From Citrobacter freundii (GTDB lineage Bacteria > Pseudomonadota > Gammaproteobacteria > Enterobacterales > Enterobacteriaceae), in the NCBI RefSeq assembly GCF_011077955.1, contig NZ_JAALBX010000006.1:186001-250000 (forward strand): a stretch of DNA of 64,000 nucleotides. The letters run 5' to 3'. The notes beneath the pieces are model-generated. The model was not told the origin of the DNA. It was given only the letters and a program-made list of their open reading frames with translations, and did not search any database. A program made the position numbers and the translations under genes. Below are positions 44,708 through 54,475 of this stretch, one piece after another. How positions within the stretch are numbered: the stretch's first letter is position 1; each line of letters begins with the position of its first letter.

Positions 44708-45610
44708 TTATTGCATCTGTTGTTTTTCTTGTTGAAGCTGTTGCGCTAATGCTTTGAGTTCAGGCAAATATTTTTCATCGACCGGCCCAAACGGCTTACG
44801 ACACAACGGCGATGCCACCACATCCATATAGTGCAGAACGGTTTTCAGGCCACGGAACACGCCGGTTTTAATCAGCAAATCGATGACCTCATTACACCGG
44901 GCCTGCAATCGCTGCGCCTCGACGATATCCCCTGCTTTCAACGCGTTCACAATCCCCTGATAACGCCAGCCCATAATGTTATAGGTACTGCCGATACCAC
45001 CGTCGGCCCCGGCCAGCAGACCGGAGGCGAAAATCTCGTCATAGCCGTTATAAAGCACCAGATTCGGATGGGCGCGGCGGATTTGCTCCATCTGATACAA
45101 GTCCCCGGAGGTCTGTTTTAACGCACCGACGCCAGGCAGCGTCACCAGGGTATTGATCTGCTCAAGGCTCAGCTTTACGCCGCTCAGAGCGGGAATGTTA
45201 TACACCACCATCGGCAATCCATCCGCAGAATCAATAATGGCGCGATAGTGATCGCAATGCTCTTCAAAGCTAAACGGGTAGTAAAACGGCGTAACCGCGG
45301 ATACCGCATCGTAACCATAACGGCTCGCGGCCTCGGCCAGTTGTTGGCTTTCCCCGGTGCTGACGGTACCGACATGGGCAATCAGCGTAATTTTCCCTTT
45401 AGCTTCTTCAGCCACAATTTCAAGCACTTCTTCGCGCTCTGCGAGGTTTTGAACAAAGGCTTCTCCGGTTGACCCACCGACGTAAAGCCCGTCGCTTCCT
45501 TGCTCAATATTAAACCGCACCAGACGGCGCAAACTTTCGGTATCGAGTCGTTGGTGTTTATCAAACGGCGTAAGCAGTGCGGGCATAACCCCTTTCAGCG
45601 TGGCGGACAT
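44708..45610 (-). CDS. nanA: N-acetylneuraminate lyase
   Basis: Cleaves sialic acid to ManNAc and pyruvate. 300 residues, class I aldolase TIM barrel: GSTGE at 46-50, Tyr137 ([10 protein letters not shown]) and the Schiff-base K165 (ALKQTSGD). Start with GAGG 6 bases upstream. The NanR operator lies 35-57 bases before the ATG. First gene of nanA-nanT in this arrangement. Confidence 0.96.
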   Translation of the reverse strand: MSATLKGVMPALLTPFDKHQRLDTESLRRLVRFNIEQGSDGLYVGGSTGEAFVQNLAEREEVLEIVAEEAKGKITLIAHVGTVSTGESQQLAEAASRYGYDAVSAVTPFYYPFSFEEHCDHYRAIIDSADGLPMVVYNIPALSGVKLSLEQINTLVTLPGVGALKQTSGDLYQMEQIRRAHPNLVLYNGYDEIFASGLLAGADGGIGSTYNIMGWRYQGIVNALKAGDIVEAQRLQARCNEVIDLLIKTGVFRGLKTVLHYMDVVASPLCRKPFGPVDEKYLPELKALAQQLQQEKQQMQ

Positions 45611-45644
45611 AGCAACCTCATGAATGATGAATGTGAAGTAACTA

Positions 45645-45667
45645 TATACCTTTATACCTATTATACC
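45645..45667 (-). promoter_or_regulatory. NanR operator upstream of nanA
   Basis: On the reverse strand three GGTATA repeats occur in a row with 2-3 base spacing (plus-strand TATACC at 45645-45650, 45653-45658, 45662-45667). This is the known NanR operator pattern of E. coli. The NanR gene lies immediately upstream. Confidence 0.9.
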
Positions 45668-45731
45668 AGATCAAAAAACCGGCACCCTGCGGGAAGAACA
45701 CCAGAATGGGATCTACATCACTAAACGATCG

Positions 45732-46523
45732 TTACGCTTTTTTGCGCGATTTTTTGCTTTGTTCGTAGGCATGGCGGGCCGCGAAAACGCTATTCAGATG
45801 GGCATGAAGCGCCCTATCCGCCGCATCGGGATCGCGATTGCGGATCGCCTCAACGATCACAATATGCTGCTGATAGCTCACATTATTATGCTCATGAAGC
45901 GCCTCGTCCGGCACCGTTGGACGGGCGGCGATAAGCCAGTCAAGCAGAGCGACATGGATCGCCATAAAGATTGGATTGCCGGGAATTTCCGCCAGTACGC
46001 GGTGGAATTCCACATCAGAACGAATAAAGGCCGCGTTATCATCCAGCGACTGGCTGTTAAGCTCCAGCGCTTTGGTCAGCCGCTCAACCTGCTCATCGGT
46101 GGCATGTTCGGCGGCGTGGCGCACCAGGCTTGATTCAAAAAACAGCCGCAACTGTTCGAAATGACCAATGCCTTCGGGACGCGCGAGGAAATCTTTGGCC
46201 ATACCCGACAATTCGCTGATGATGGTATCGGCTGAAGGCCGTGAGACACGGGCGCGCTCGCCATTATTAATCTGCACCAGCCCCTTGCGTTTTAACGCCG
46301 CCAGCGCTTCACGTACCGAAGGGCGGCCCACGTTGAAAAAGGTCATTAATTCGCGTTCGGAAGGGAGCTGCTCGCCTTCTGAAAATTCGCGGCGGCGGAT
46401 CATTTGTTCCAGTTCTTCTTCCACCATTTCAGACAATTTTACGCGCGCCAGCGGGCGGCGACGCAATGCGCTGCCAATGGTATGGGAAGTTTCTTTTGAG
46501 GATCGATCGCCGGTATCTTTCAT
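45732..46523 (-). CDS. nanR: NanR, GntR/FadR family repressor of sialic acid genes
   Basis: 263 residues: winged helix ([56 protein letters not shown], about 31-86) and an FCD effector domain with zinc-binding His/Asp ([35 protein letters not shown]). Very close to E. coli NanR, which is displaced by Neu5Ac. Same strand as nanA, 122 bases upstream, so autoregulation through the shared region is possible. The ATG lacks a clear ribosome site. Confidence 0.95.
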   Translation of the reverse strand: MKDTGDRSSKETSHTIGSALRRRPLARVKLSEMVEEELEQMIRRREFSEGEQLPSERELMTFFNVGRPSVREALAALKRKGLVQINNGERARVSRPSADTIISELSGMAKDFLARPEGIGHFEQLRLFFESSLVRHAAEHATDEQVERLTKALELNSQSLDDNAAFIRSDVEFHRVLAEIPGNPIFMAIHVALLDWLIAARPTVPDEALHEHNNVSYQQHIVIVEAIRNRDPDAADRALHAHLNSVFAARHAYEQSKKSRKKA

Positions 46524-46687
46524 AAACGTCGTATTAATGAACAGTGACAGGGAGTTATGTATAAAAACGCATCATAGCATGCTTTTAAAAATGTCGCGAA
46601 AGGGGGCCGCAGAACAGCGTGGCTGAGTCGGCGCGGAAAAAGCGTATAGTATGCGTCACTGCCTCCACTCACCTGCCAGGGAAAGTA

Positions 46688-47590
46688 ATGAGTCACGCAC
46701 GAAAAGGGATGCTTTACGTACTGCTTGCCGCCATATGCTGGGGAAGTTCCGGCGTGGCCGCGCAGTATATAATGGAACAAAGCCGAATAGCCGCACCGTT
46801 TTTAACCATGATCCGTCTGCTGTTTGGCGGCTTTATTCTGTTAACGCTCGCTTTTATGCAGGGCGAAAAAATCTTCGCGATGTTTAAAGGGCGTCGTGAC
46901 GCCTCGAGTCTGGTCATTTTTTCACTGTGCGGCGCGCTGTTGGTGCAGTTGACCTTTCTGCTCACCATTGAAAAATCGAATGCCGCGACGGCCACTGTTT
47001 TACAGTTCCTCTCCCCCACTATTATTGTGGTCTGGTTTGCAGCCCGCCTGAAAAAACGCCCGTCGCGCTATGTGATGACGGCGGTGGCGACATCGCTTAT
47101 TGGTACGTTTTTATTGGTCACTCACGGTAACCCGGCGTCGCTGTCGATATCAAAAGCGGCGTTGTTTTGGGGGATCGCCTCGGCCTTTGCCGCCGCGTTT
47201 TACACCACCTACCCATCCAGACTTATTAGTCAGTACGGCACGCTGCCTGTTGTCGGCTGGAGTATGGTAATTGGCGGCGCGGCGCTGCTGCCGTTTTATT
47301 CCGACGCGCACAGCGGCGTGATCATCACTACGCATGTGCTGATGGCGTTTTTCTATCTGGTCGTGGTAGGCACCGCCCTGACGTTCAGCATTTACCTGAA
47401 AGGCGCGCAAATGATAGGCGGCCCGAAGGCGAGTATTCTGAGCTGCGCAGAGCCGCTCAGCAGTGCGCTGTTATCGCTGGTATTGCTTGGGGTTTCTTTT
47501 ACCCTGCCGGACTGGCTGGGCACGCTGCTTATCGTGTCATCCGTGGCGTTAATATCGCTCGATTCGCGCAAAAGCATACGGCAGGCATAA
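46688..47590 (+). CDS. EamA/RhaT family (DMT) transporter
   Basis: 300 residues with ten predicted helices in two EamA repeats (about 7-135 and 150-295). Begins [28 protein letters not shown] and has [23 protein letters not shown]-like second-repeat signature ([18 protein letters not shown]). A metabolite or amino acid exporter is likely, substrate unknown. The ATG at 46688 is chosen (AGGGAA 5 bases upstream); the longer frame from 46619 lacks support. Convergent with glgX. Confidence 0.85.
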   Translation: MSHARKGMLYVLLAAICWGSSGVAAQYIMEQSRIAAPFLTMIRLLFGGFILLTLAFMQGEKIFAMFKGRRDASSLVIFSLCGALLVQLTFLLTIEKSNAATATVLQFLSPTIIVVWFAARLKKRPSRYVMTAVATSLIGTFLLVTHGNPASLSISKAALFWGIASAFAAAFYTTYPSRLISQYGTLPVVGWSMVIGGAALLPFYSDAHSGVIITTHVLMAFFYLVVVGTALTFSIYLKGAQMIGGPKASILSCAEPLSSALLSLVLLGVSFTLPDWLGTLLIVSSVALISLDSRKSIRQA

Positions 47591-47612
47591 AAAAGCCCGC
47601 AAGATGCGGGCT
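47588..47612 (-). terminator. terminator after glgX (treX)
   Basis: On the reverse strand AGCCCGC-ATCTT-GCGGGCT is followed by TTTTT; seven-pair stem between the convergent EamA and glgX genes, effective for the glgX side. Confidence 0.8.
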
Positions 47613-47625
47613 GATTTCAGGATGA

Positions 47626-49701
47626 TTACGGCCTTCTGAATAGCGCCAGGCTGCGCCCTTCCAGTTCGAAATCCTTCTCTTTAGTAATAACTACGCCAGG
47701 TTTCACCGACTCGGACGTGCTCAACTCCAGCACCCAGCCGCCTTCGCCAAACTGTGGGATGCGAAACGGTACGTTGCCCTCGAACGGGTTGAACAACATC
47801 AGGATATCGTGCCAGATGCCCTCTTCCGTCTCAAAGTCGGTACGCCCGATATAAACGCCCAGCGTCGAGCCTTCATCCCACTGCTCCGGCTGCTGCTTAC
47901 CGCCGCCTGCGTTAAACCATTCGATAACCATCCCGTCGCGCCAATTGTCGCGTCGCAGCAGCGGCTGTTCGGCGCGCAGCTTGATGACATGACGCGTGAA
48001 CTCACGCAGCGCTTCACTCGATTCCGGCAGGTTATCCCAGTGCACCCAGGAGATTTCGCTATCCTGGCAGTAGCCGTTGTTATTGCCCATTTGGCTACGA
48101 CCAAACTCATCGCCCGCCAGCAACATTGGCGTACCGTGGGAGAAGAACAGCGTGGCGAGGAAGTTACGTTTCTGACGCTCGCGCACCGCGTTGATGCCCT
48201 CGTCGTCGGTTGGGCCTTCAGCGCCGTAATTATACGAGCGGTTATCGTTGTGGCCGTCGTTATTGTCTTCGCCGTTATCCTCGTTGTGCTTCTCGTTGTA
48301 CGACACGAGGTCGTTTAACGTAAAGCCATCATGGGCGGTAATAAAGTTGACGCTGGCCCAGGGGCGGCGACCGCGCTGATCGTAAAGATCGCCGGAACCT
48401 AACAAACGGGCGGCAAAATCGTTTGAGACATTATCGCCCTTCCAGTATTCGCGCACCGTATCGCGGTATTTATCGTTCCACTCCGCCCAGCCAGGCGGGA
48501 AGCCGCCCACCTGATAACCGCCAGGACCAATATCCCAGGGTTCGCCGATCAGTTTGAGGCGCGCCAGTTTCGGGTCTTGCATGATGGCGTCAAAGAACCC
48601 GCCTCGCTGGTCAAAACCTTCCGGCTCGCGGCCAAGGATGGTACCCAGGTCAAAGCGAAAACCATCGATATGCATTGAATCGGCCCAGTAACGCAGCGAA
48701 TCCATAACCATCTGTAATACGCGCGGATGGGAGGTGTTTACCGTGTTACCCGTGCCGGTATCATTAATGTAATAACGGTGCTGGTCAGGCATGGTGCGGT
48801 AATAGGAGAAGTTATCGATGCCTTTAAACGACAGCGTCGGGCCGAGTTCATTCCCTTCCGCCGTGTGGTTATAAACCACATCAAGGATCACTTCGATACC
48901 TGCGTCATGGAAGGCGCGCACCATATCGCGAAAGCCCTGGATGCCGCGCGGTCCGAAATAGCGTGACGCAGGGGCGAAAAATCCCAGCGAATTATAACCC
49001 CAGAAATTTTTCAGCCCGCGATCGAGCAGGTGCTGATCGTCCGGAAACCAGTGCACCGGCAGCAGTTCCACTGAGGTAATGCCGAGGCTTTTGATGTACT
49101 CAACAGTCGATTTATGGCTCATGCCGTCGTAGGTGCCGCGCATCTCGGGGGGGAGCGCCGAATTCAACTGGGTAAACCCTTTAACGTGGGTTTCGTAGAT
49201 GACAGTTTTAGGCCACGGGACGGTCGGTCGATTCTGATCGTGCCAGTTAAACTCATTGGGATCGATAACCCGACACTTCGGCGTAAACGGCGCACTGTCG
49301 CGGTCATCAAAGGTCAGATCTTTATCTTCGTGATACAAATCATAGGCAAAGTGCGCATCGTTCCACTCGATATCTCCCACCAGATCGCGGGCGTAGGGAT
49401 CGATCAACAATTTATTCGGGTTAAAGCGGTGACCGTTTTCCGGATCGTAGAGCCCGTAAACGCGAAAGCCATACAGCGCGCCTGGCTGTAATTTCGGCAC
49501 GTAACCATGCCAGACTTCATGCGTACATTCCGGTAAGTCGAGTCGGGCAATTTCGTTTTTGCCCGTTGAATCAAAAAGACAAAGTTCTACGCGTTCCGCA
49601 TGAGCTGAGAAGAGTGCGAAATTCACCCCTTCGCCATCGAAATTCGCGCCAAGCTGGTGGCTGGTTCCCGCCAGGATTTCAAAAGGCTGGCCTGTAGACA
49701 T
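47626..49701 (-). CDS. glgX: glycogen debranching enzyme GlgX/TreX
   Basis: Isoamylase-type GH13 enzyme cleaving alpha-1,6 branches of glycogen. 691 residues: N-terminal CBM48 (FEILAGTSHQLGANFDGEGVNFALFSAHAERVELCLFD), (beta/alpha)8 barrel with GIEVILDVVYNHTAEGNE, nucleophile region GFRFDLGTILGRE, acid region IGEPWDIGPGGYQVG and FITAHDGFTLNDLV. In this operon with treY and treZ it plays the TreX role of freeing linear maltodextrins. Start at 49701 has GAGGG 5 bases upstream; 33 extra bases of open frame upstream are rejected. Confidence 0.93.
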   Translation of the reverse strand: MSTGQPFEILAGTSHQLGANFDGEGVNFALFSAHAERVELCLFDSTGKNEIARLDLPECTHEVWHGYVPKLQPGALYGFRVYGLYDPENGHRFNPNKLLIDPYARDLVGDIEWNDAHFAYDLYHEDKDLTFDDRDSAPFTPKCRVIDPNEFNWHDQNRPTVPWPKTVIYETHVKGFTQLNSALPPEMRGTYDGMSHKSTVEYIKSLGITSVELLPVHWFPDDQHLLDRGLKNFWGYNSLGFFAPASRYFGPRGIQGFRDMVRAFHDAGIEVILDVVYNHTAEGNELGPTLSFKGIDNFSYYRTMPDQHRYYINDTGTGNTVNTSHPRVLQMVMDSLRYWADSMHIDGFRFDLGTILGREPEGFDQRGGFFDAIMQDPKLARLKLIGEPWDIGPGGYQVGGFPPGWAEWNDKYRDTVREYWKGDNVSNDFAARLLGSGDLYDQRGRRPWASVNFITAHDGFTLNDLVSYNEKHNEDNGEDNNDGHNDNRSYNYGAEGPTDDEGINAVRERQKRNFLATLFFSHGTPMLLAGDEFGRSQMGNNNGYCQDSEISWVHWDNLPESSEALREFTRHVIKLRAEQPLLRRDNWRDGMVIEWFNAGGGKQQPEQWDEGSTLGVYIGRTDFETEEGIWHDILMLFNPFEGNVPFRIPQFGEGGWVLELSTSESVKPGVVITKEKDFELEGRSLALFRRP

Positions 49702-49751
49702 ACATCCCTCACTATGAAACAGAAATTTAAGCAAATGCAGCCGGTAACGTT

Positions 49752-52298
49752 TTAGCTTTCAGAAGAGTTAACCTGCTGCAACAAGACTGACGAACACGAA
49801 TCGACCGAATTCAGGTCAATGTGGTCGGTCAGTAAGATCTCTTTTCCGCTAAGAATATTGCGGTAACGGCGATGAGCCAGCCGTTCCGGCAACGGGATTT
49901 CCGTCTGCGTCCAGAGTTCTGTATTGGGTAATTCCGGGCCGCCGTGCAGTGCGCCGAAAACCAGACGCGGCGCGATGACAATCAGCGCGTCTTCGTCATG
50001 CACGCGGGCAAACGCGATCACGTTATCTGCCCGTTTACCGGTAGCGGAGAGCGGTAAATAGTCGCCCCGGCGAAACAGCATCGGTTTTTGCTGGCGTAAA
50101 TGCAGTACACGGGCAATAACCAACTGCTTTACCTGGCCGGTAAGCCAGTTTTCCTGAACAGTGAAATTCGGCAACTCGTCGCCATCAAGCATGCGTTCGA
50201 GCGTGGCAAAATCCGGATCGCGGCGGTTATCCGGGTCAACCAGGCTGAAATTGAGCGCCTCGCTGCCCTGATAGATATCCGGCACACCAGGGGCTGCCAG
50301 TTTGATAACCGTCTGGGTCAGGCTATTGACCAAACCCGCGCGGACAAAGGGTTGTAAGCCGTCGTGAAAGTCTTGCAGAAACGTTTGATTCGCCGGATCC
50401 AGCATATGCCGGGCATAGTCCCGCAGCACGTTTTCGTAAGCTTCGTTGCTGTCTACCCAGTCAGTACGCAGTTTCGCTTCACGCAGCGCTTTTTCGACGA
50501 AGGCGAGAAAACGTTCTTCCAGCGCCTTGAGGCCCGCTTCGTCCTGCGGATGCAGGGTGGCAGGCCAAACGCCCGCCAGCGCCTGATAAAGCATCCACGT
50601 ATCCACACCGCGCGGCGCGGTGCCATCGTTCAGGAAGACCACTTTGGTCTGATTCATTTGCCGCCAGCGGGCCACGCATTCATCCCACATTTGCGGCGCT
50701 TCGGTGAGCGTATACAGCCGGGCGCGGGCGTCTTCGCCGCGTTTGGTATCGTGGGTCGAGGTGCTGGAAATCGCATCCGGCTGACGTACCAGGCGGGTTT
50801 TCATCTCTTTATGGAAGCGATCGAGCGAGAACGCGCGCTGTACCGGCTCCGCCCCCACTTCGTTAAGCGCAAGCCCCATGCTCTGGCGGAAGAAGAGCGT
50901 GTCTTCTACCGATTTAGCCATCAGCGGGCCGGTTAACTGTTGAAAACGGGTACGAAAGTGGCCGGCCGTGTCTGCGGCAGCCGCAGAGACGTCACCCAGA
51001 AGAATACGCGTTATGAAATCCAGCGCGTCCTCGTCTGGCGCAAACTCACTGGCTTTAACTTTGGCCACGATCTTCGCCAGCAACGCCTGCCCTTCAGCCG
51101 GCATTCCCTGCAACGTGCCATAGGTGCGGTACACCGGGAAGGCGATAAGCAGTTCCCGCAGCGCCGCCCGAAGGGTGGGTTCGTCCAGCGCCACGTTATC
51201 CGCCTCGGCAATGGCGAGTGCAAGATGAAGCAGTCGGGTGAACTCGCCTTCGAAATTGCGATCTACCATCAACAATTTGGCGTCGCGCAGTTCAGCTTTC
51301 ATGTCTACCGGTTTACCTACCACGCTTTCATATACGTGGCGCAACTGGTCGAGCTGCTCATCATCCACCAGCACTTCAGAAAGCGAGGCGATAAACTCAT
51401 ACCCGGTAGTGCCGGAAATTGGCCAGTCGTCGGGCAGATGCTCGCCCTTACCGAGGATTTTCTCGACGGTGATATAGCAGTCCGGCCCGGCTTTTTGACG
51501 CAATTTTTCCACATAACGTTTCGGATCGGCGAGGCCGTCGACGTGATCGATGCGCAGCCCGTCTACCGCGCCGGAATGAACCAGTTCGAGGATCAGCCGG
51601 TGGGTGTCGTCAAACACCGCGTCGTCCTCAACGCGCATTCCCACAAGCCCGGTCACTTCAAAGAAACGGCGGAAAGAGAGTGAGCGCGGCGCATCCCGCC
51701 AGGACATCAGGCGGTAGGGCTGGCATTCGTGCAATTGTTCAAGTGCGGCTTTATCCGTAAGTGCCAGCACCTGCGCTTCGCGGCCCTGCCAGCTTTCCGG
51801 GGTCAGCGGGTAGAAAGTATCGAAATAGGCAAAAGCCGGTTTTCCGGTTTGTGGATCGGGTTTAACGCTTATCTCACCGCTTTCCACCACCGCCTCGAAG
51901 GTATCGCCGAGGAACGGCAGCGTCAGGCGGCGCGTCCAGTCAATATCAAAATGGCGGGCATAACGGCTCTTTTCACCATGCTCAACCACATCACGCCACC
52001 AGCCATTTTCCAGCGATGTCGCCATATGGTTCGGCACGATATCCAGAATCAGGCCAAGCCCGGCGTCCTTAAGCGTTTTCGCCAGTCGATCAAATCCTTC
52101 GCGCCCGCCGATAGAGGGATCAATTTCATTGGCGTCGGTCACGTCATACCCGTGCGTCGACCCGGACGTGGCGGTAAAAATGGGCGAAGCGTATAAATGG
52201 CTGATGCCCAGCCGCTTAAGATAGGGAACCAGCGCAGCGGCGCGATCGAAGGTCATGCCGTTGCGAAATTGAATACGATAAGTCGCGGTTGGGATCAT
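49752..52298 (-). CDS. treY: malto-oligosyltrehalose synthase TreY
   Basis: Converts the reducing-end glucose of maltodextrins into an alpha,alpha-1,1 linked trehalosyl unit. 848 residues, GH13_26: MIPTATYRIQFRNGMTFDRAAALVPYLKRLGISHLYASPIFTA, LGLILDIVPNHMA, DGLRIDHVDGLADP (nucleophile Asp), ITVEKILGKGEHLPDDWPISGTTGYEF and STSTHDTKRGEDARARL. The ATG overlaps the treZ stop by 1 base (TGATG). Together with TreZ it yields free trehalose without OtsAB. Confidence 0.94.
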   Translation of the reverse strand: MIPTATYRIQFRNGMTFDRAAALVPYLKRLGISHLYASPIFTATSGSTHGYDVTDANEIDPSIGGREGFDRLAKTLKDAGLGLILDIVPNHMATSLENGWWRDVVEHGEKSRYARHFDIDWTRRLTLPFLGDTFEAVVESGEISVKPDPQTGKPAFAYFDTFYPLTPESWQGREAQVLALTDKAALEQLHECQPYRLMSWRDAPRSLSFRRFFEVTGLVGMRVEDDAVFDDTHRLILELVHSGAVDGLRIDHVDGLADPKRYVEKLRQKAGPDCYITVEKILGKGEHLPDDWPISGTTGYEFIASLSEVLVDDEQLDQLRHVYESVVGKPVDMKAELRDAKLLMVDRNFEGEFTRLLHLALAIAEADNVALDEPTLRAALRELLIAFPVYRTYGTLQGMPAEGQALLAKIVAKVKASEFAPDEDALDFITRILLGDVSAAAADTAGHFRTRFQQLTGPLMAKSVEDTLFFRQSMGLALNEVGAEPVQRAFSLDRFHKEMKTRLVRQPDAISSTSTHDTKRGEDARARLYTLTEAPQMWDECVARWRQMNQTKVVFLNDGTAPRGVDTWMLYQALAGVWPATLHPQDEAGLKALEERFLAFVEKALREAKLRTDWVDSNEAYENVLRDYARHMLDPANQTFLQDFHDGLQPFVRAGLVNSLTQTVIKLAAPGVPDIYQGSEALNFSLVDPDNRRDPDFATLERMLDGDELPNFTVQENWLTGQVKQLVIARVLHLRQQKPMLFRRGDYLPLSATGKRADNVIAFARVHDEDALIVIAPRLVFGALHGGPELPNTELWTQTEIPLPERLAHRRYRNILSGKEILLTDHIDLNSVDSCSSVLLQQVNSSES

Positions 52299-54082
52299 CA
52301 GTGAGCCTCTCCCGAAGCAAGACGAACAACAATAGAGTGCGGCGCCAGGTCATTTGCCTCGTGCGGCCAGGCGAAAATCGTCTCGCCGGGGAAGTCCGGC
52401 AGCGGTTGTGCGCTGTCGCCAATATTCAGCGCCATGGATAGCGTCCCTTTCTCAAACGCCCAGCTTACCGCCACCAATCCCGGTGCGGTTTCCACCACAC
52501 GTCCGGCGCCTTTGGCGGTGGCCAGCAGCGGGACGATATGCTGCTGACGCAGTTCCAACAGGTGACGTGTCAATGCCAGCCACGCTTTGCCCTGCTCGCC
52601 GGAGCGCCGGTTCCAGTCAAGTTTCGACCGGAGGAAGGTCTGCTCCGCGTTGGGATCGGGCACGTCTTCGCCATCATGGCCGTGGTGGCCTTTAAACTCT
52701 TTGGCGCGCCCTTCGCGCACCGCTTTGGCAAGCTCACCGTGAAAATCGGTAAAAAACTGGAACGGGTTGGTCTCGCCATATTCTTCACCCATAAACAGCA
52801 GCGGGATATGCGGCGAGAGCAGCAGCGTCGCGAGCAGCACTTTGGTGCGCTCCGCGCCCGCCAGTTCAATCAACCGATCGCCATGGGCGCGGTTGCCGGT
52901 CTGATCGTGGTTCTGGATGAAATCAACAAACGCGACCGGCGGCTGCCCGGTGCTGTCTACCCCACGTTTCGCCCCGGCGTGTTGCGACATTTCTCCCTGA
53001 TACGCAAACCCTTCCGCAAGGGTGCGGGCGACGTGTTTTTCCGGCTCGCCGGCAAAGTCTTCGTAATAAGCGTGGGTTTCGCCGGTGGCAAACACGTGAA
53101 TCGCGTTATGGAAATCATCGTTCCATTCAGCGGTAAACAGCGGCGCGTCGCCCGCGTCGTTACGCGGGTGCAACGACGTGATATTGCGACTGTCTTCTGT
53201 CGTGAGATGGATGGGGCGGTCGGTAATTTCTGCGCGGATGCGCTCGGCAATCTCAGTTAAAACATGTTTGTCTGAGATATCATCGATATGGTCGATGGCA
53301 TCAAAGCGCAGGCCATCGAGACGGTACTCTTTCAGCCAGTAAAGCGGCGCTTCAACGATATAACGACGCGCTGCGTCTACATCATAAGCGATACCTGGCC
53401 CCCAGGGGGTCATGCGCTCTTTATGGAAGAACGCCGGAGCCAGCAGCGGCAAATAATTGCCTTCCGGGCCAAAGTGGTTAAGCACAATATCCAACACCAC
53501 CGACAGGCCGTAGCCATGCGCGGCATCGATAAACGCTTTGAAATCATCAGGCGTGCCGTAGGCTGAATGCGGCGCGTAAAGCAGCACGCCATCGTAGCCC
53601 CAGCCGCGATTGCCGCCAAACTGCGAAACGGGCAGCACTTCAATCATGGTAATGCCGAGTTCAGCCAGGTACGGCAGTTTTTCAATTGCCGCTTGATAAG
53701 TGCCTTCAGGCGTAAAGGTGCCGAAATGCATCTCGTAAACCACCGTCTCTTCCCAGGGCCGCCCCTGCCAGCCCGTGTTTTGCCAGGCATATTGATTCGG
53801 GTCGACAACGAGTGAAGGACCATTAACGTCCGCTTTTTGCGCGCGGGAGGCCGGATCGGGAACCGCCATGCCATCGGCAAGCACATACTGGTATTCTGCG
53901 CCGGGAGAAACGCCGGTCGCTTCATATTCAAACCAGCCGTCGTCTACAGCGTTCATCGGCTGTTCTTCGCCGTTGAGCCTGAGCGAGAGACTCTCCTGCC
54001 CTGGCGCCCACAGGCGAAAGCGCACTGTGCTGTCCGTTACAAACTCGCTGCCCCAGCTTTTAACAAATGTGTTTGATCCCAT
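52298..54082 (-). CDS. treZ: malto-oligosyltrehalose trehalohydrolase TreZ
   Basis: Releases trehalose from the TreY product. 594 residues, GH13_10 with N-terminal CBM48 (FRLWAPGQESLSLRLNGEEQPM) and barrel motifs YGLSVVLDIVLNHFGPEGNYL, DGLRFDAIDHI (nucleophile), FTAEWNDDFHNAIHV (acid) and FIQNHDQTGNRAHGDR. Start at 54082 has GAGG 8 bases upstream; the frame to 54124 is unsupported. First gene of treZ-treY-glgX, an osmoprotectant or desiccation-related operon absent from E. coli K-12. Confidence 0.94.
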   Translation of the reverse strand: MGSNTFVKSWGSEFVTDSTVRFRLWAPGQESLSLRLNGEEQPMNAVDDGWFEYEATGVSPGAEYQYVLADGMAVPDPASRAQKADVNGPSLVVDPNQYAWQNTGWQGRPWEETVVYEMHFGTFTPEGTYQAAIEKLPYLAELGITMIEVLPVSQFGGNRGWGYDGVLLYAPHSAYGTPDDFKAFIDAAHGYGLSVVLDIVLNHFGPEGNYLPLLAPAFFHKERMTPWGPGIAYDVDAARRYIVEAPLYWLKEYRLDGLRFDAIDHIDDISDKHVLTEIAERIRAEITDRPIHLTTEDSRNITSLHPRNDAGDAPLFTAEWNDDFHNAIHVFATGETHAYYEDFAGEPEKHVARTLAEGFAYQGEMSQHAGAKRGVDSTGQPPVAFVDFIQNHDQTGNRAHGDRLIELAGAERTKVLLATLLLSPHIPLLFMGEEYGETNPFQFFTDFHGELAKAVREGRAKEFKGHHGHDGEDVPDPNAEQTFLRSKLDWNRRSGEQGKAWLALTRHLLELRQQHIVPLLATAKGAGRVVETAPGLVAVSWAFEKGTLSMALNIGDSAQPLPDFPGETIFAWPHEANDLAPHSIVVRLASGEAH

Positions 54083-54413
54083 ATAAAGGCCTCGTTTAAC
54101 CCAAAAGTGAGCAATGCACGCCATCGCGCGTTCGTCGCCGAGGCGAGCTCCAGTAGCTTAAACGCGAAAATCTGACCTGAATGTCACCACGGGCTGCTCG
54201 TCTTCAGGTTGCCCTGAAGATGACGGCTCCGTAAAAAGAGGGGGATTGAAGCGGTCTCCAGCTACCGTGACACCAGGTTCCTTACGAAAAACAATCATAG
54301 ACCATGGAATGAAAAGTGATGGGTGAGTCACATAAGACCTCACAGGGCCAACAGCGTGTAAAGGCGGCGGGAAGTCAGAAAGATGAATGAGTTACTCAAT
54401 GAATATATTTTGT
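54083..54413. promoter_or_regulatory. treZ upstream region with inverted repeat
   Basis: Non-coding interval upstream of treZ. A perfect TCTTCAGG-TTGC-CCTGAAGA inverted repeat lies at 54201-54220, flanked by GTC/GAC, about 120 bases from treZ. It could be an operator or a small hairpin; no known regulator site was recognised. No credible ORF. Confidence 0.4.
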
Positions 54414-54462
54414 TAAAAAAAGAAAACGTTCCCTGCGGCACGCTTGTTTAGCTGCCACAGGG
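54414..54462 (-). terminator. terminator after the DUF4056 gene
   Basis: On the reverse strand CCCTGTGGCA-N12-TGCCGCAGGG (ten pairs, one G-T) is followed by AACGTTTTCTTTTTTT. Ends the three-gene exported operon. Confidence 0.75.
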
Positions 54463-54475
54463 CGTGTTTGATGGG

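Noticed and set aside
50364-53260. Several plus-strand frames of 190-250 codons opposite treY and treZ
   Set aside because: Antisense to clear GH13 genes with no supported starts.
54158-54343. Open frame of 61 codons in the treZ upstream region
   Set aside because: No ribosome site and it contains the inverted repeat; no similarity recognised.
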